A DNA stretch of 64,000 nucleotides from an uncultured Eubacterium sp. (GCA_934316925.1 CAKREC010000001.1:62001-126000); one strand, 5' to 3'; positions 1-8,888 are shown, counted from the first letter of the stretch. Numbers and translations are program-made. The notes: generated by a model from the sequence alone, not told the origin.

Positions 1-687
1 ATGATGTTGATGATCATAGGCGTTTTGTTGATGAAAGTACTTCCGGTATTCAATGAAGTGTATCAACAGCTCGGTGGAACGATGGATGGCATGGCAGCGG
101 TGCTGCTGGTATGGGGACAGCGTCTCGCAAAATGTCTTCCGATCATAGGAGGGATTCTGATCCTTATTTTAATTTTCTCGGTTGTCATCTTAGCATCTTT
201 GACCGTCCGGGCTAAATTAGCATCGGTGTGGTGCGATCATTTTGGAAGCAGAGGCATTCTTGCCAGGATCAGCACGGTGCGGTTTACAGAGGCGATGGCG
301 ATGGGTATGATGAGTGGCTTGAATATGGAGCAGGCATTTTCTCTTGCAATGCAATTTTCCTTTGGCGGGAAAAAAGTACGACAGCGCTATCAGGCATGCC
401 TCCAGCAGCTGGAACAGGGCGAACCGATGGCGGTATGTTTTCGTGAAAATCGAATTCTCCCACCAAATCTTTGCCGGATCCTGGAACTTGGTATCCGGAG
501 TGGAACGGTAGATGAGGCAATGAAGGAAATTGCTTCACGCTTAAACGAGAGTACACAACGGCAGTTGCAGAAAAAGGTTGGTGCGATCGAACCGGCAATC
601 GTTATTGTGACTTCGATTCTGGTAGGTATCATTCTTTTGGCGGTAATGATGCCGCTCATCAATATTATGACTACATTAGGATTTTAG
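1..687 (+). CDS. Type II secretion/type IV pilus inner-membrane platform protein, PilC/GspF family (5' truncated)
   Basis: The visible 228 residues are the C-terminal part of a PilC/GspF platform protein, which anchors the assembly and retraction ATPases in the inner membrane. Seen: an N-terminal hydrophobic stretch followed by KVLPVFNEVYQQLGG, the typical end of the first GspF domain; a second membrane segment near residues 46-70; the second cytoplasmic GspF domain (LELGIRSGTVDEAM, residues about 160-175); and a last membrane helix at about 199-222. Family members run 350-400 residues, so the gene very probably starts before the window and the ATG at base 1 is internal. It heads a tight operon of small pilin-like proteins ending in pilT. 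Confidence 0.85.
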   Translation: MMLMIIGVLLMKVLPVFNEVYQQLGGTMDGMAAVLLVWGQRLAKCLPIIGGILILILIFSVVILASLTVRAKLASVWCDHFGSRGILARISTVRFTEAMAMGMMSGLNMEQAFSLAMQFSFGGKKVRQRYQACLQQLEQGEPMAVCFRENRILPPNLCRILELGIRSGTVDEAMKEIASRLNESTQRQLQKKVGAIEPAIVIVTSILVGIILLAVMMPLINIMTTLGF

Positions 688-709
688 ATCTGTTTTAGGA
701 GATGTGCAT

Positions 710-1021
710 ATGAAGAAAAAGCATGTGGTGTATACGATTGCCTTTCTCATGATTCTTGTTGTGATCGTCTGGGGAATGAGCAGGACGGCGGCCCATATCG
801 GAAAGGACACCGGTCAAAAGACGATGGAACAACTTGAGCAGAGCATACGGCGTGCTACGATATCGTGTTATGCCAATGAAGGCGTGTACCCGCCAGATCT
901 TTCCTATCTGAAGGAGCATTATGGAATTCAGATCGATGAATCTGCATACACCGTGTTTTATGAGGTTCAAGGCGATAATATGATGCCGGACATTACGGTC
1001 ATGGAAAATCAGAGTCCGTGA
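710..1021 (+). CDS. Small membrane-anchored protein of the pilus operon, unknown function
   Basis: A 103-residue protein with one N-terminal membrane segment after a KKK cluster, then a soluble domain (residues about 25-103) containing YPPDLSYLKEHYGI, a pattern reminiscent of pseudopilin globular domains. I chose the ATG at 710 because AGGAG at 697-701 is spaced 8 bases from it; a GTG two codons upstream (704) is the alternative. No canonical G|xxxxE prepilin cleavage site is present. It lies 22 bases after the PilC-like gene and overlaps the next reading frame if that one uses its distal GTG, so it is co-transcribed with the pilus genes. A role in pilus biogenesis is inferred from position only. 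Confidence 0.7.
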   Translation: MKKKHVVYTIAFLMILVVIVWGMSRTAAHIGKDTGQKTMEQLEQSIRRATISCYANEGVYPPDLSYLKEHYGIQIDESAYTVFYEVQGDNMMPDITVMENQSP

Positions 1022-1065
1022 AGAAGCAAGGGGCAATACACAATATGATACAAGGAGCTTTGCGT

Positions 1066-1569
1066 ATGGAATTTTCAGCAAGAAAACATAATATAGAAAA
1101 CATTTTTGTGCTGATCGTATTTGGTATTTTTAGTATCATGATCTTGCTGGTGCTTGTACTGGGTGCGAATTCCTATCATTCTCTTGTAAAACAGGACAGT
1201 GAAAATTATGAAAGTGCGCTGATCCCGGCTTATGTCTGTGCAAAAGTGCGAAGCTTTGACACGGAGGGGGCGGTGTCGACAGGCGCATTTTCGGCAGAGG
1301 ATGAACGTTCAACGCTGCACTTGTATCAGACGATCGAAGGCGAGTCCTATGATACGAGGATCTACTATTATAAGGGGTATATTTATGAGCTGTTTACCTT
1401 GAAAGGAGCAGATCTTGAGCCGGAGGCCGGGAATAAAATATATCCGGCAGCAGGACTGACATTTTCACAGGAAAAAAATGTGATCACGCTGACGGCAACC
1501 AATCAAAATGGTACGACGAGTCAGGCGGCTGTTGGGATCCGCAGTGGAAGGGAGGCATCTTATGAGTGA
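1066..1569 (+). CDS. DUF4860-like membrane protein of the pilus operon
   Basis: A 167-residue protein with one strong membrane helix (residues about 12-35) and a beta-rich outer domain containing YYYKGYIYELF. It resembles proteins annotated DUF4860 in clostridial pilus clusters (family name from memory, not searched). The start at ATG 1066 is supported by AAGGAG at 1052-1057 with 8-base spacing; an in-frame GTG at 1018 would overlap the previous gene but lacks a ribosome binding site. It sits between other single-pass proteins upstream of pilT and is probably a minor pilin-like component. No catalytic motif is visible. Confidence 0.7.
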   Translation: MEFSARKHNIENIFVLIVFGIFSIMILLVLVLGANSYHSLVKQDSENYESALIPAYVCAKVRSFDTEGAVSTGAFSAEDERSTLHLYQTIEGESYDTRIYYYKGYIYELFTLKGADLEPEAGNKIYPAAGLTFSQEKNVITLTATNQNGTTSQAAVGIRSGREASYE

Positions 1570-1960
1570 GCGTTTTACAAAAAGTAAAGCACCGCTGGTA
1601 TTGATGGAACAACTGATCATGATCCTTGTGTTTGCGATCACAGCGGCGGTCTGTATTCAGGGATTTGTTCATTCTGTCAGCCTGTCCCGGCAAAGCAGTC
1701 TGCAATGGAAAGCGGTGACACACCAGCAGGAAGTGGTGGAAGTGATCAAGGCAAATCAGGGGAACCTGCAACCGGCAGCAGAACAGTTAGAGGGAACCGT
1801 AACGGACAATGGTCTGGAGCGGGTTTACCGGGAAGATGATATGAAAGTTGTGGTAGAACTTCTTCCAACAGAAGAGTACTTGCAAAAAGCAAATGTAACA
1901 GTATATAATCGTAATAAACAGATTAAGGAGATGGAGGCTGCATGGCAGGTCGAAAAATAA
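1562..1960 (+). CDS. Pilin-like protein, PilC-PilT operon
   Basis: A 132-residue protein with a short basic leader followed by PLVLMEQLIMILVFAI. If cleaved before the first leucine, glutamate would fall at +5 as in type IV prepilins, but the residue before the cleavage point is proline rather than glycine. The remaining domain is polar (VTHQQEVVEVIKANQG). Start ATG 1562 follows AAGGGAGG with good spacing; the longer frame from 1508 has no ribosome binding site. The end overlaps the next gene by 19 bases, indicating translational coupling. A minor pseudopilin is the most likely identity, inferred from the hydrophobic segment and neighbours. Confidence 0.65.
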   Translation: MSERFTKSKAPLVLMEQLIMILVFAITAAVCIQGFVHSVSLSRQSSLQWKAVTHQQEVVEVIKANQGNLQPAAEQLEGTVTDNGLERVYREDDMKVVVELLPTEEYLQKANVTVYNRNKQIKEMEAAWQVEK

Positions 1961-2352
1961 AGTCCGGCGTTGTGGGTGGCAGTTCGCTGATCACAATTTT
2001 TGCTGTGTTGTGTCTGATCGCGTTTACCATGCTTTCTTTGTCTACTGCAAAATCGGATCATGATCTGATGGAAAAATCAGTGAATGCGGTAGAAAATTAT
2101 TACAAAGCGGATGAGCAGGCAGAAGAGATCCTGGCACAGATCCGGGCAGGAAATAATCCGGAAAATGTTTCCCGGAACAAAAATCAGTATTCGTATTCTG
2201 TGCCAATTGATGATGCGCAGGAGTTGTCGGTGAGTGTCACTGTGAAGGAAGATGGCTCATATCATATCGATTCTTGGCAGAAAAAGTATACCGGAGAGTG
2301 GAAAAGCGATTCTTCGATAAAGGTATGGGGCGATACACAGATTGACGAATGA
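1942..2352 (+). CDS. Pilin-like/PilX-GspK-like small membrane protein
   Basis: A 136-residue protein with a basic leader (MAGRKIKSG), then GGSSLITIFAVLCLIAF, a hydrophobic helix that begins after a glycine pair like the leader of PilX/GspK-type minor pilins, which often lack the +5 glutamate. The rest is a soluble domain with KADEQAEEILAQIRAG, a helical segment also typical of these. It overlaps the preceding gene by 19 bases and precedes pilT by 15 bases. The minor pilin identity is inference; membrane anchoring is plain from the sequence. Confidence 0.65.
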   Translation: MAGRKIKSGVVGGSSLITIFAVLCLIAFTMLSLSTAKSDHDLMEKSVNAVENYYKADEQAEEILAQIRAGNNPENVSRNKNQYSYSVPIDDAQELSVSVTVKEDGSYHIDSWQKKYTGEWKSDSSIKVWGDTQIDE

Positions 2353-2367
2353 GGAAAGGAAACAGGC

Positions 2368-3429
2368 ATGACAGATTTAAAAGAAGTATTGAAAAAAGCA
2401 GTGATGAATCACGCTTCTGATATTTTTATTGTAGCCGGCGGTATGCTGAGTTACAAGATCGACGGTAAGATTTGTCCGATGTATGACGAGGAAAAACTGA
2501 CGCCGGCGGAAACACATTATTTTATTGATGAAATATATGGTTATGCAAAACGCTCGCGTGAGGAATACCGGAAAAACGGAGATGACGACTTTTCTTTTGC
2601 GCTGGAAAACGTGGCGCGTTTCCGTGTGAATACATACCGGCAGCGAGGATCGGAAGCGGCAGTTGTCCGCATTGTTGCCTTTTCCATTCCAAAAGCGGAA
2701 GAACTTGGCATTCCGGATTCTGTTATGGAATTATCCAAATTGCAACATGGTATGATCATTATATCCGGTACGGCGGGCAGCGGTAAATCGACAACACAGG
2801 CGTGCATCATTGATGCGATCAATGAAACGAGAAACGCGCATATTGTCACATTGGAGGATCCGATTGAGTATCTTCACCGCAACAAACAGTCCATTATCAG
2901 TCAGCGTGAAATTTCGATTGATACCGACAATTATCTTACCGGACTCCGTGCCTGCTTACGACAGGCTCCGGACGTGATCCTGTTAGGAGAGATGAGAGAT
3001 CCGGAGACGATCCGTACAGCGATGACGGCGGCAGAGACCGGGCATCTGGTGATTGCGACACTGCATACCAAAGGAGCTGTGAATACGATTGACCGTATTG
3101 TTGATTCCTTTCCGGCGGATCAGCAGGATCAGATCAAGATCCAGCTGTCTTTGGTTTTGAACTGCATCGTTTCACAGCAGTTATTGCCACGGGAGAGCGG
3201 CGGCATGATCCCGGCACTTGAGATTATGAAAAATACACCGGCGATCAGTAATATGATCCGTGACAGTAAAAACTATCAGATCGACAATATGATCCAGACA
3301 TCGGGCAATCAGGGAATGATCTCGATGGATCAGTATATCCTGGAATTGTATCAGAACGGAGAGATTTCCAGAGAAACTGCCCTTGTGAGTGCAGTCAATC
3401 TGGAACAGTTGGAAAGAAAAATGGCATAA
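2368..3429 (+). CDS. pilT: PilT-type type IV pilus retraction ATPase
   Basis: A 353-residue cytoplasmic hexameric ATPase of the GspE/PilT superfamily that powers pilus retraction (twitching, DNA uptake). Visible motifs: Walker A GTAGSGKST at 134-142, the Asp box LEDPIEY at 162-168, Walker B DVILLGEMRD at 202-211, a His box around GHLVIATLHT, and AISNMIRDSK near 295-304, equivalent to the PilT AIRNLIRE signature that separates retraction from assembly ATPases. Length is normal for PilT (340-370). It is the last gene of the operon and is followed by a strong hairpin. Its presence implies the upstream cluster makes retractable pili; the assembly ATPase PilB must lie outside the window. Confidence 0.93.
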   Translation: MTDLKEVLKKAVMNHASDIFIVAGGMLSYKIDGKICPMYDEEKLTPAETHYFIDEIYGYAKRSREEYRKNGDDDFSFALENVARFRVNTYRQRGSEAAVVRIVAFSIPKAEELGIPDSVMELSKLQHGMIIISGTAGSGKSTTQACIIDAINETRNAHIVTLEDPIEYLHRNKQSIISQREISIDTDNYLTGLRACLRQAPDVILLGEMRDPETIRTAMTAAETGHLVIATLHTKGAVNTIDRIVDSFPADQQDQIKIQLSLVLNCIVSQQLLPRESGGMIPALEIMKNTPAISNMIRDSKNYQIDNMIQTSGNQGMISMDQYILELYQNGEISRETALVSAVNLEQLERKMA

Positions 3430-3430
3430 A

Positions 3431-3479
3431 AAAACCCCTGAGAGGACGACATATCAGATGATATTCTCTCAGGGGTTTT
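3431..3479. terminator. Bidirectional rho-independent terminator between pilT and nfnB
   Basis: A 14-bp perfect stem pairs 3431-3444 with 3466-3479 (AAAACCCCTGAGAG and its complement). On the minus strand the stem is followed by a long T run, on the plus strand by TTTT. The genes on either side are convergent. Confidence 0.85.
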
Positions 3480-3497
3480 GTAATTCTCATAATAAAA

Positions 3498-4889
3498 TTA
3501 TTTGCTCAACATCTCATCAATTGCTTTGGCAGCGTCTTTTCCGGCGCCCATCGCAAGGATAACCGTTGCTGCTCCGGTAACAGCGTCACCGCCGGCATAT
3601 ACGCCATCACGGGTCGTAAGACCGGAGTCATCGCGTGTAACGAGACAGCCATATTTGTTGGCATCCAGACCAGGTGTTGTAGAACGGATCAGTGGGTTTG
3701 GACTGGTTCCAATCGACATGATGACGGAATCTACATCCAGTACAAATTCACTGTTTTCTTTTACAACAGGACGGCGACGGCCACTTTCGTCCGGCTCGCC
3801 CAGTTCCATCTCAACACATTTGATTCCGGATACAAGACCATCCTCGTTGCCAAGGATCTCAACCGGGTTATTCAATGTCTTGAAGATGATACCTTCTTCT
3901 TCTGCATGCTCTACCTCTTCTTTACGTGCAGGAAGTTCTTCCATACCACGGCGGTATACGATGTAAACTTCTTCTGCGCCAAGACGTTTGGCACTGCGGG
4001 CTGCGTCCATGGCAACGTTTCCACCACCGACAACGGCAACTTTTTTTGCATGCTGGATCGGAGTTTTGCTTCCGTCCTTGTAAGCTTTCATAAGGTTGAT
4101 ACGGGTCAGGAACTCATTGGCGGAATAAACGCCTTTGAGACTCTCGCCCGGAATATTCATAAATCTAGGAAGACCGGCACCAGAACCGATAAAGATCGCT
4201 TCATATCCCATCTCAAACAATTCATCAATCGTAAGAACTTTTCCGATCACCATATTAGTCTGGATCGAAACACCGATCGCTTTTAAGTTGTCGATCTCTT
4301 TCTGAACGATTGCTTTTGGAAGACGGAATTCAGGAATACCATAAACCAGAACGCCTCCGGCAAGGTGAAGGGCTTCGAAGATCGTAACTTCATAGCCGAG
4401 TTTAGCCAGATCACCGGCAGCAGTCAGTCCACTAGGACCAGCTCCGATAACGGCAACTTTATGTCCATTGGATTCTGGTTTGACCGGAGCTTCAGTAGCA
4501 TGCTCACGGTGATAGTCGGCAACAAAACGCTCCAGGCGTCCGATTGCAACCGGCTCACCTTTGATACCGCGGACACATTTACCTTCGCACTGTGTTTCCT
4601 GTGGACATACACGGCCACAGACAGCAGGAAGAGAAGTGGACTGGGAAAGAACTTCAAAAGCTCCATCCATATCTTCATTGGCAACGCGCTCAATAAATGC
4701 CGGAATATCAATCTGAACCGGACAAGCGCTGACACATGGTTTCTTTGGACAGTTGAGACAACGGCGTGCTTCATTGACAGCCATGTCGTATGTGTATCCC
4801 AAAGCAACTTCATCAAAATTTTTATTTCTTACATCCGGATCCTGAACAGGCATCGGACATTTATTCATATCCATATTTCTTTGAGCCAT
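3498..4889 (-). CDS. gltA: NADPH-dependent glutamate synthase-like / NfnB subunit
   Basis: A 463-residue FAD/NAD(P)-binding iron-sulfur flavoprotein of the GltD/NfnB family. N-terminal cysteines CLNCPKKPC..C (44-56) and CGRVC..C..C (91-105) bind two [4Fe-4S] clusters; GAGPSG (149-154) is the FAD Rossmann motif and GGGNVA (288-293) the NADPH motif; a GD..TG motif near the C terminus closes the FAD site. The partner gene immediately upstream is NfnA-like, with 2 bases between them, so the pair most likely forms the NADH-dependent reduced ferredoxin:NADP+ oxidoreductase (electron-bifurcating transhydrogenase) common in Clostridia rather than a true glutamate synthase, whose large subunit is absent here. 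That functional choice is inference from gene pairing. Confidence 0.92.
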   Translation of the reverse strand: MAQRNMDMNKCPMPVQDPDVRNKNFDEVALGYTYDMAVNEARRCLNCPKKPCVSACPVQIDIPAFIERVANEDMDGAFEVLSQSTSLPAVCGRVCPQETQCEGKCVRGIKGEPVAIGRLERFVADYHREHATEAPVKPESNGHKVAVIGAGPSGLTAAGDLAKLGYEVTIFEALHLAGGVLVYGIPEFRLPKAIVQKEIDNLKAIGVSIQTNMVIGKVLTIDELFEMGYEAIFIGSGAGLPRFMNIPGESLKGVYSANEFLTRINLMKAYKDGSKTPIQHAKKVAVVGGGNVAMDAARSAKRLGAEEVYIVYRRGMEELPARKEEVEHAEEEGIIFKTLNNPVEILGNEDGLVSGIKCVEMELGEPDESGRRRPVVKENSEFVLDVDSVIMSIGTSPNPLIRSTTPGLDANKYGCLVTRDDSGLTTRDGVYAGGDAVTGAATVILAMGAGKDAAKAIDEMLSK

Positions 4890-4891
4890 AA

Positions 4892-5731
4892 TTATCTGTC
4901 CTCCTTCAGTAAGTTGCAGGCACTTTCTCTTGCGTGAGTCTCAAACTCTTTGTACATCGTGCCACGGTGCATCGCTTCATCAAAATCTACCAGATGTCCA
5001 TCAAAATCCGGGCCATCTACACAGGCAAATTTTGTCTCACCGCCAACGGTAAGACGGCATCCACCACACATACCGGTTCCGTCGATCATGATCGGGTTCA
5101 TACTGACAACCGTTTTGATGTCATATTTTTTAGTTGTAAGGCAAACGAATTTCATCATGATCAATGGTCCGATCGCAATGACTTCATCGTACTCGTTGCC
5201 GTCGTTGATCAATTTTTCTAATGCGTCTGTAACCAGACCTTTTTCGCCGTAGCTTCCATCATCGGTCATCATGACCAGCTGACTGCTGGCAGCCTTGAAT
5301 TCATCCTCTAAGATCACAAGATCCTTGTTGCGGAATCCTACAATCGCGTGAACTTCAGCACCCTGCTCATGGAGCTTCTTCGTGATCGGATAAGCGATCG
5401 CACAGCCAACGCCACCGCCGACAACAGCTACTTTTTTCAATCCTTCGGTATGAGTAGGAACACCAAGTGGGCCTACGAAGTCATGGATACATTCCCCTTC
5501 TTTTAAAGTATCCAGTTCCATCGTACCAGCACCAACAATCTGATATATAATAGTAACAGTGCCGGCCTCACGGTCATAATCCGCGATGGTCAAAGGAATT
5601 CGCTCACTGTCTTCCTTGGCACGGAATATGATAAACTGTCCCGGTTCGGCTTTCTTTGCGATCAAAGGAGCCTCTACTGTCATTTTGGAAACAGTAGGAT
5701 TCAGGGACTTCTTTTCAACAATCTTGAACAT
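4892..5731 (-). CDS. NfnA-like sulfide/dihydroorotate dehydrogenase-type FAD/NAD-binding subunit
   Basis: A 279-residue ferredoxin reductase-like protein: an N-terminal FAD domain (RIPLTIADYD, FAD contact), a central NAD domain with VVGGGVGCAIAYP, and a C-terminal [2Fe-2S] site MCGGCRLTVGG plus a downstream cysteine and DGPDFDGH. This is the architecture of NfnA and of the dihydroorotate dehydrogenase electron transfer subunit; adjacency to the GltD-like gene favours NfnA. The frame opens at 5749, but GGAGG lies inside that extension; MFKIVEKK at 5731 is spaced 11 bases from it and matches the usual family start. Transcribed with the NfnB gene from a promoter at 5785-5813. Confidence 0.9.
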   Translation of the reverse strand: MFKIVEKKSLNPTVSKMTVEAPLIAKKAEPGQFIIFRAKEDSERIPLTIADYDREAGTVTIIYQIVGAGTMELDTLKEGECIHDFVGPLGVPTHTEGLKKVAVVGGGVGCAIAYPITKKLHEQGAEVHAIVGFRNKDLVILEDEFKAASSQLVMMTDDGSYGEKGLVTDALEKLINDGNEYDEVIAIGPLIMMKFVCLTTKKYDIKTVVSMNPIMIDGTGMCGGCRLTVGGETKFACVDGPDFDGHLVDFDEAMHRGTMYKEFETHARESACNLLKEDR

Positions 5732-5784
5732 GTTAGCCATATCCTCCATTCAAATGTATAATTTAGTTTAGTCGTAGCGAGTAC

Positions 5785-5813
5785 ATTCTATCATAAGAAG
5801 TAAGTAAATTCAA
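5785..5813 (-). promoter_or_regulatory. Sigma-A promoter for the nfnAB pair
   Basis: Read on the minus strand: TTGAAT, 17-base spacer, TAGAAT, located 54 bases before the NfnA start. It is back to back with the plus-strand promoter at 5823. Confidence 0.6.
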
Positions 5814-5822
5814 TAAAAACAG

Positions 5823-5851
5823 TTGACAAAGCAATGGGCATGATGTATTCT
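5823..5851 (+). promoter_or_regulatory. Sigma-A promoter for the acyl-CoA synthetase-fabF pair
   Basis: TTGACA, 17-base spacer, TATTCT, giving a leader of roughly 85-90 bases. The leader contains a short palindrome GTTTTGAAAAC near 5868-5880 that could be an operator; this is speculative. Confidence 0.6.
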
Positions 5852-5944
5852 TCTCCTTAAGAAGTAGTTTTGAAAACCACATGATAAAACAAAAATTACC
5901 GTTTTGTTAAAAAAATATTATAGCCAGAAAGGAAGGAATAAATT

Positions 5945-7624
5945 ATGGCATTAGATCCAAACGCAGTAGCAGCTCCTTTTATTAAGGTAGAAGAAGATGA
6001 GAATGGTGTACTGCAGCATATTGATTTTGTAAATGATGAATATTTCAACTTCGCGTATGATGTTGTTGACCAGCTGGCAAAGAAATGTCCGGACAAATTG
6101 GCAATGCTTCACGTGTCAAGAGAAGGAAAAGAGCGTTCCTTTACTTTTGGCGATATGTCGAGATATTCTTCAAAGGTAGCAAACTATTTACAGTTTTTGG
6201 GAATCAAAAAGGGTGACCGTGTTATGCTGGTACTGAAAAGACATTATCAGTTCTGGTTCACGATCTTAGCTTTGCACAAGATTGGTGCGGTTGTTATCCC
6301 GGCAACCAACCTTTTGCTTAAATCCGATTTTGAATACCGTTTCAAAACAGGAAATGTAGATGCCGTATTGTGTACCGCAGACGGCCCGGTTTCCCGCGAG
6401 ATCGACAAAGCTTGCAAGAGCTACAAAAAATTGAAAGTTAAGATCATGGTAGGTGCGTCCCGAGAAGGATGGCGCAGCTTTAATAAGGAAGTAAAATACT
6501 TCTCCGATCATTTTTCAAGACCAAAAGGAGATTTTGCGATCAAAGCAAGTGATCCATCGATCATGTTCTTTACTTCCGGAACAACATCTTATCCAAAGAT
6601 CACAACGCACAACTTTAAGTATCCTTTGGGTCATTATGTTACTGCCAAATATTGGCATCAGGTAGATCCTGACGGTATTCATTTTGCAATTTCAGATACC
6701 GGCTGGGGAAAAGCCCTCTGGGGTAAGATTTATGGACAGTGGTTGTGTGAAGCAGCTGTCTTTACCTATGATTTTGATAATTTTGATGCGAAAGAGATCC
6801 TTCGTATGATCGAGAAATATAAGATCACTACATTCTGTGCACCACCAACGGTATATCGTGTTATGGTTCATTTGAAGCTGGATCAGTATGATCTTTCTTC
6901 TTTGCAGCTCGTAACGACAGCTGGAGAAGCACTGAATCCGGAGATTTACGAAAAATTCAAAGCGAAGACAGGACTTACGATCATGGAAGGTTTTGGTCAG
7001 ACTGAGACAACCCTGATCATTGGAAACCTGAAAGGAACAACTCCTCGTCCGGGCTCTATGGGTGTTCCAACCCCTCAGTACGATGTACAGGTTATGCTGC
7101 CGGATGGTTCTCTTGCTCAGCCGGAAGAAGAAGGCGAGATCGTGATCTGCACAGAAGATCATGTGCCAAACGGCTTGTTTATGGAGTACTACGGTGACGA
7201 AGAAAAGACAAATGCCGCATGGCATGACGGATATTATCACACCGGTGACACCGCTTATTATGATGAAGACGGATATTTGTGGTATGTAGGCCGTGTCGAT
7301 GACGTTATCAAGTCCAGCGGATATCGTATCGGACCATTTGAAATTGAAAATGAGATCATGAAACTTCCTTACGTTTTGGAATGTGCCGTAACAGCAGTAC
7401 CGGATCCAATCCGTGGTCAGGCAATTAAAGCCAGTATTGTACTAACGGATACGACCGAAGCATCCGATAAATTAAAAAGTGAGATTATGAAATCTTTGAA
7501 GAAAAATATCGCTTCTTATAAGTGGCCAAAGATCCTTGATTTCACAAAAGAACTGCCAAAAACAATCAGCGGTAAGATCCGTAGGAAGGAAATCAGAGAT
7601 AATGATGAACATGTCGAAGAGTAA
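5945..7624 (+). CDS. AMP-forming acyl-CoA synthetase (ANL superfamily, MACS-like)
   Basis: A 559-residue adenylate-forming enzyme that would activate a carboxylate with ATP and attach it to CoA. Visible ANL motifs: P-loop TSGTTSYPK (210-218; the usual TGxPK is TSYPK here), GFGQTET, YHTGD, the hinge region GRVDDVIKSSGYRIGPFE and the C-terminal catalytic lysine in KTISGKIRR (K544). Overall pattern resembles acetyl- to medium-chain (MACS) synthetases; chain-length preference cannot be read. Start ATG 5945 follows GAAAGGAAGG. The last 23 bases overlap fabF, so the two are translationally coupled, hinting that the product or substrate feeds fatty acid metabolism. Confidence 0.88.
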   Translation: MALDPNAVAAPFIKVEEDENGVLQHIDFVNDEYFNFAYDVVDQLAKKCPDKLAMLHVSREGKERSFTFGDMSRYSSKVANYLQFLGIKKGDRVMLVLKRHYQFWFTILALHKIGAVVIPATNLLLKSDFEYRFKTGNVDAVLCTADGPVSREIDKACKSYKKLKVKIMVGASREGWRSFNKEVKYFSDHFSRPKGDFAIKASDPSIMFFTSGTTSYPKITTHNFKYPLGHYVTAKYWHQVDPDGIHFAISDTGWGKALWGKIYGQWLCEAAVFTYDFDNFDAKEILRMIEKYKITTFCAPPTVYRVMVHLKLDQYDLSSLQLVTTAGEALNPEIYEKFKAKTGLTIMEGFGQTETTLIIGNLKGTTPRPGSMGVPTPQYDVQVMLPDGSLAQPEEEGEIVICTEDHVPNGLFMEYYGDEEKTNAAWHDGYYHTGDTAYYDEDGYLWYVGRVDDVIKSSGYRIGPFEIENEIMKLPYVLECAVTAVPDPIRGQAIKASIVLTDTTEASDKLKSEIMKSLKKNIASYKWPKILDFTKELPKTISGKIRRKEIRDNDEHVEE

Positions 7625-8852
7625 TCGACTGGTCATTACCGGAATGGGAGCAGTGACTCCAATTGGTATTGGCGTCGATGAATATTGGAAAAATTTAGTA
7701 GACGGTAAGTGCGGTGTTGACAAGATCACGCGTTTTGACACCGAAGAACTCCCGGTAAAGATCGCGGCGGAAGTAAAAAACTTTGTGCCGGAAGATTATA
7801 TGCCAAAGAAGCTGACGCGTGAGATGGATGTCTTTATGCAGTATGGTTATGCAGCAGCTATGCAGGCGATCGATCAGGCGGGAGAATCGGTGGAAGATCC
7901 TACCCGTATGGGAATTGTAGTAGGAACTGCGCTTGGAGGAATTGCTCCGATCGCGGATACACAGCATGGTATCAGTACAGGAGAACACAAAAAAGTCAGT
8001 CCGAGATTTGTACCAAAGATCATTGGAAACGAGGCAGCTGCACAGGTGGCGATTGCAAAGGGGTACCGTGGACCAAGCCTTACCGTAAGCACGGCTTGTT
8101 CATCCGGTGGTGACGCGATCAGCACAGCATGTATGATCTTGTTATCCGGTCAGGCAGATGCCGTATTGGCAATGGGTACCGAGTCTGCTCTCAGTCCATT
8201 ATTCATCTTAGGTCTGTCTTCTGCTCACGCGTTGTCGACCAACAACGAAGATCCACAGGGCGCCAGCCGGCCATTCGACAAAGACCGCGATGGCTTTGTG
8301 ATCGGAGAAGGCGGCGGAGCATTGGTTATTGAAACCGAAGAAAATGCGAAAAAACGTGGAGCAACCATTCTTTGTGAATTGGCAGGATTTTCCAACTGCA
8401 CAGATGGTTATCATGTGACCAGCCCTCATCCGGATGGAATCGGTGCGCTGTTCTGCATGGAAAAAGCGATTGAAAATGCAGGATTGACCACAGATGATGT
8501 AGACTATATCAACACTCACGGAACATCAACGCCGGTAGGAGATCCGATCGAGACCAATGCAGTCTGGGATCTGTTCGGCGACCATGCAAAGGATATGGCA
8601 GTCACTTCTACCAAAGGAGCGACCGGACATATGATGGCAGCAGGAGGAATCACCGAAGCGATCACATGTATCCAGTGTATCCGGACGGGAGTTATCCCAC
8701 CAACATTGAATCTGCATGAATTGGATGAAAAGTGTAAACCACTTAACTATGTTCCGGGAAATTCGATCCAAAAAGAAGTAAACGTTGCAATGAGCAATTC
8801 GTTTGGCTTTGGTGGACAGAATTCCAGCGTGATTTTCAAAAAATACGAATAA
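7602..8852 (+). CDS. fabF: Beta-ketoacyl-ACP synthase II
   Basis: A 416-residue condensing enzyme that elongates acyl-ACP with malonyl-ACP. The Cys-His-His triad is visible: Cys166 in STACSSG, His in NTHGTSTPVGD and His in TKGATGHMMAAGG; RPFDKDRDGFVIGEG and NSFGFGGQN are also conserved. Three in-frame ATGs (7602, 7605, 7611) are possible; GGAAGGA at 7584-7590 favours 7602. The gene overlaps the upstream acyl-CoA synthetase and is followed by a terminator, so it is not in a normal fab cluster with ACP, FabD or FabG. It could be a second, specialised KAS or the sole FabF; the window cannot tell. Confidence 0.92.
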   Translation: MMNMSKSNRLVITGMGAVTPIGIGVDEYWKNLVDGKCGVDKITRFDTEELPVKIAAEVKNFVPEDYMPKKLTREMDVFMQYGYAAAMQAIDQAGESVEDPTRMGIVVGTALGGIAPIADTQHGISTGEHKKVSPRFVPKIIGNEAAAQVAIAKGYRGPSLTVSTACSSGGDAISTACMILLSGQADAVLAMGTESALSPLFILGLSSAHALSTNNEDPQGASRPFDKDRDGFVIGEGGGALVIETEENAKKRGATILCELAGFSNCTDGYHVTSPHPDGIGALFCMEKAIENAGLTTDDVDYINTHGTSTPVGDPIETNAVWDLFGDHAKDMAVTSTKGATGHMMAAGGITEAITCIQCIRTGVIPPTLNLHELDEKCKPLNYVPGNSIQKEVNVAMSNSFGFGGQNSSVIFKKYE

Positions 8853-8888
8853 AATAAAAAAGTTCAATTGCTAAGACTTTCAAAAAAG

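Noticed and set aside
4365..4937. A 190-codon open frame on the plus strand opposite gltA
   Set aside because: Antisense to a clear flavoprotein gene, composition like a frame shadow, no ribosome binding site.
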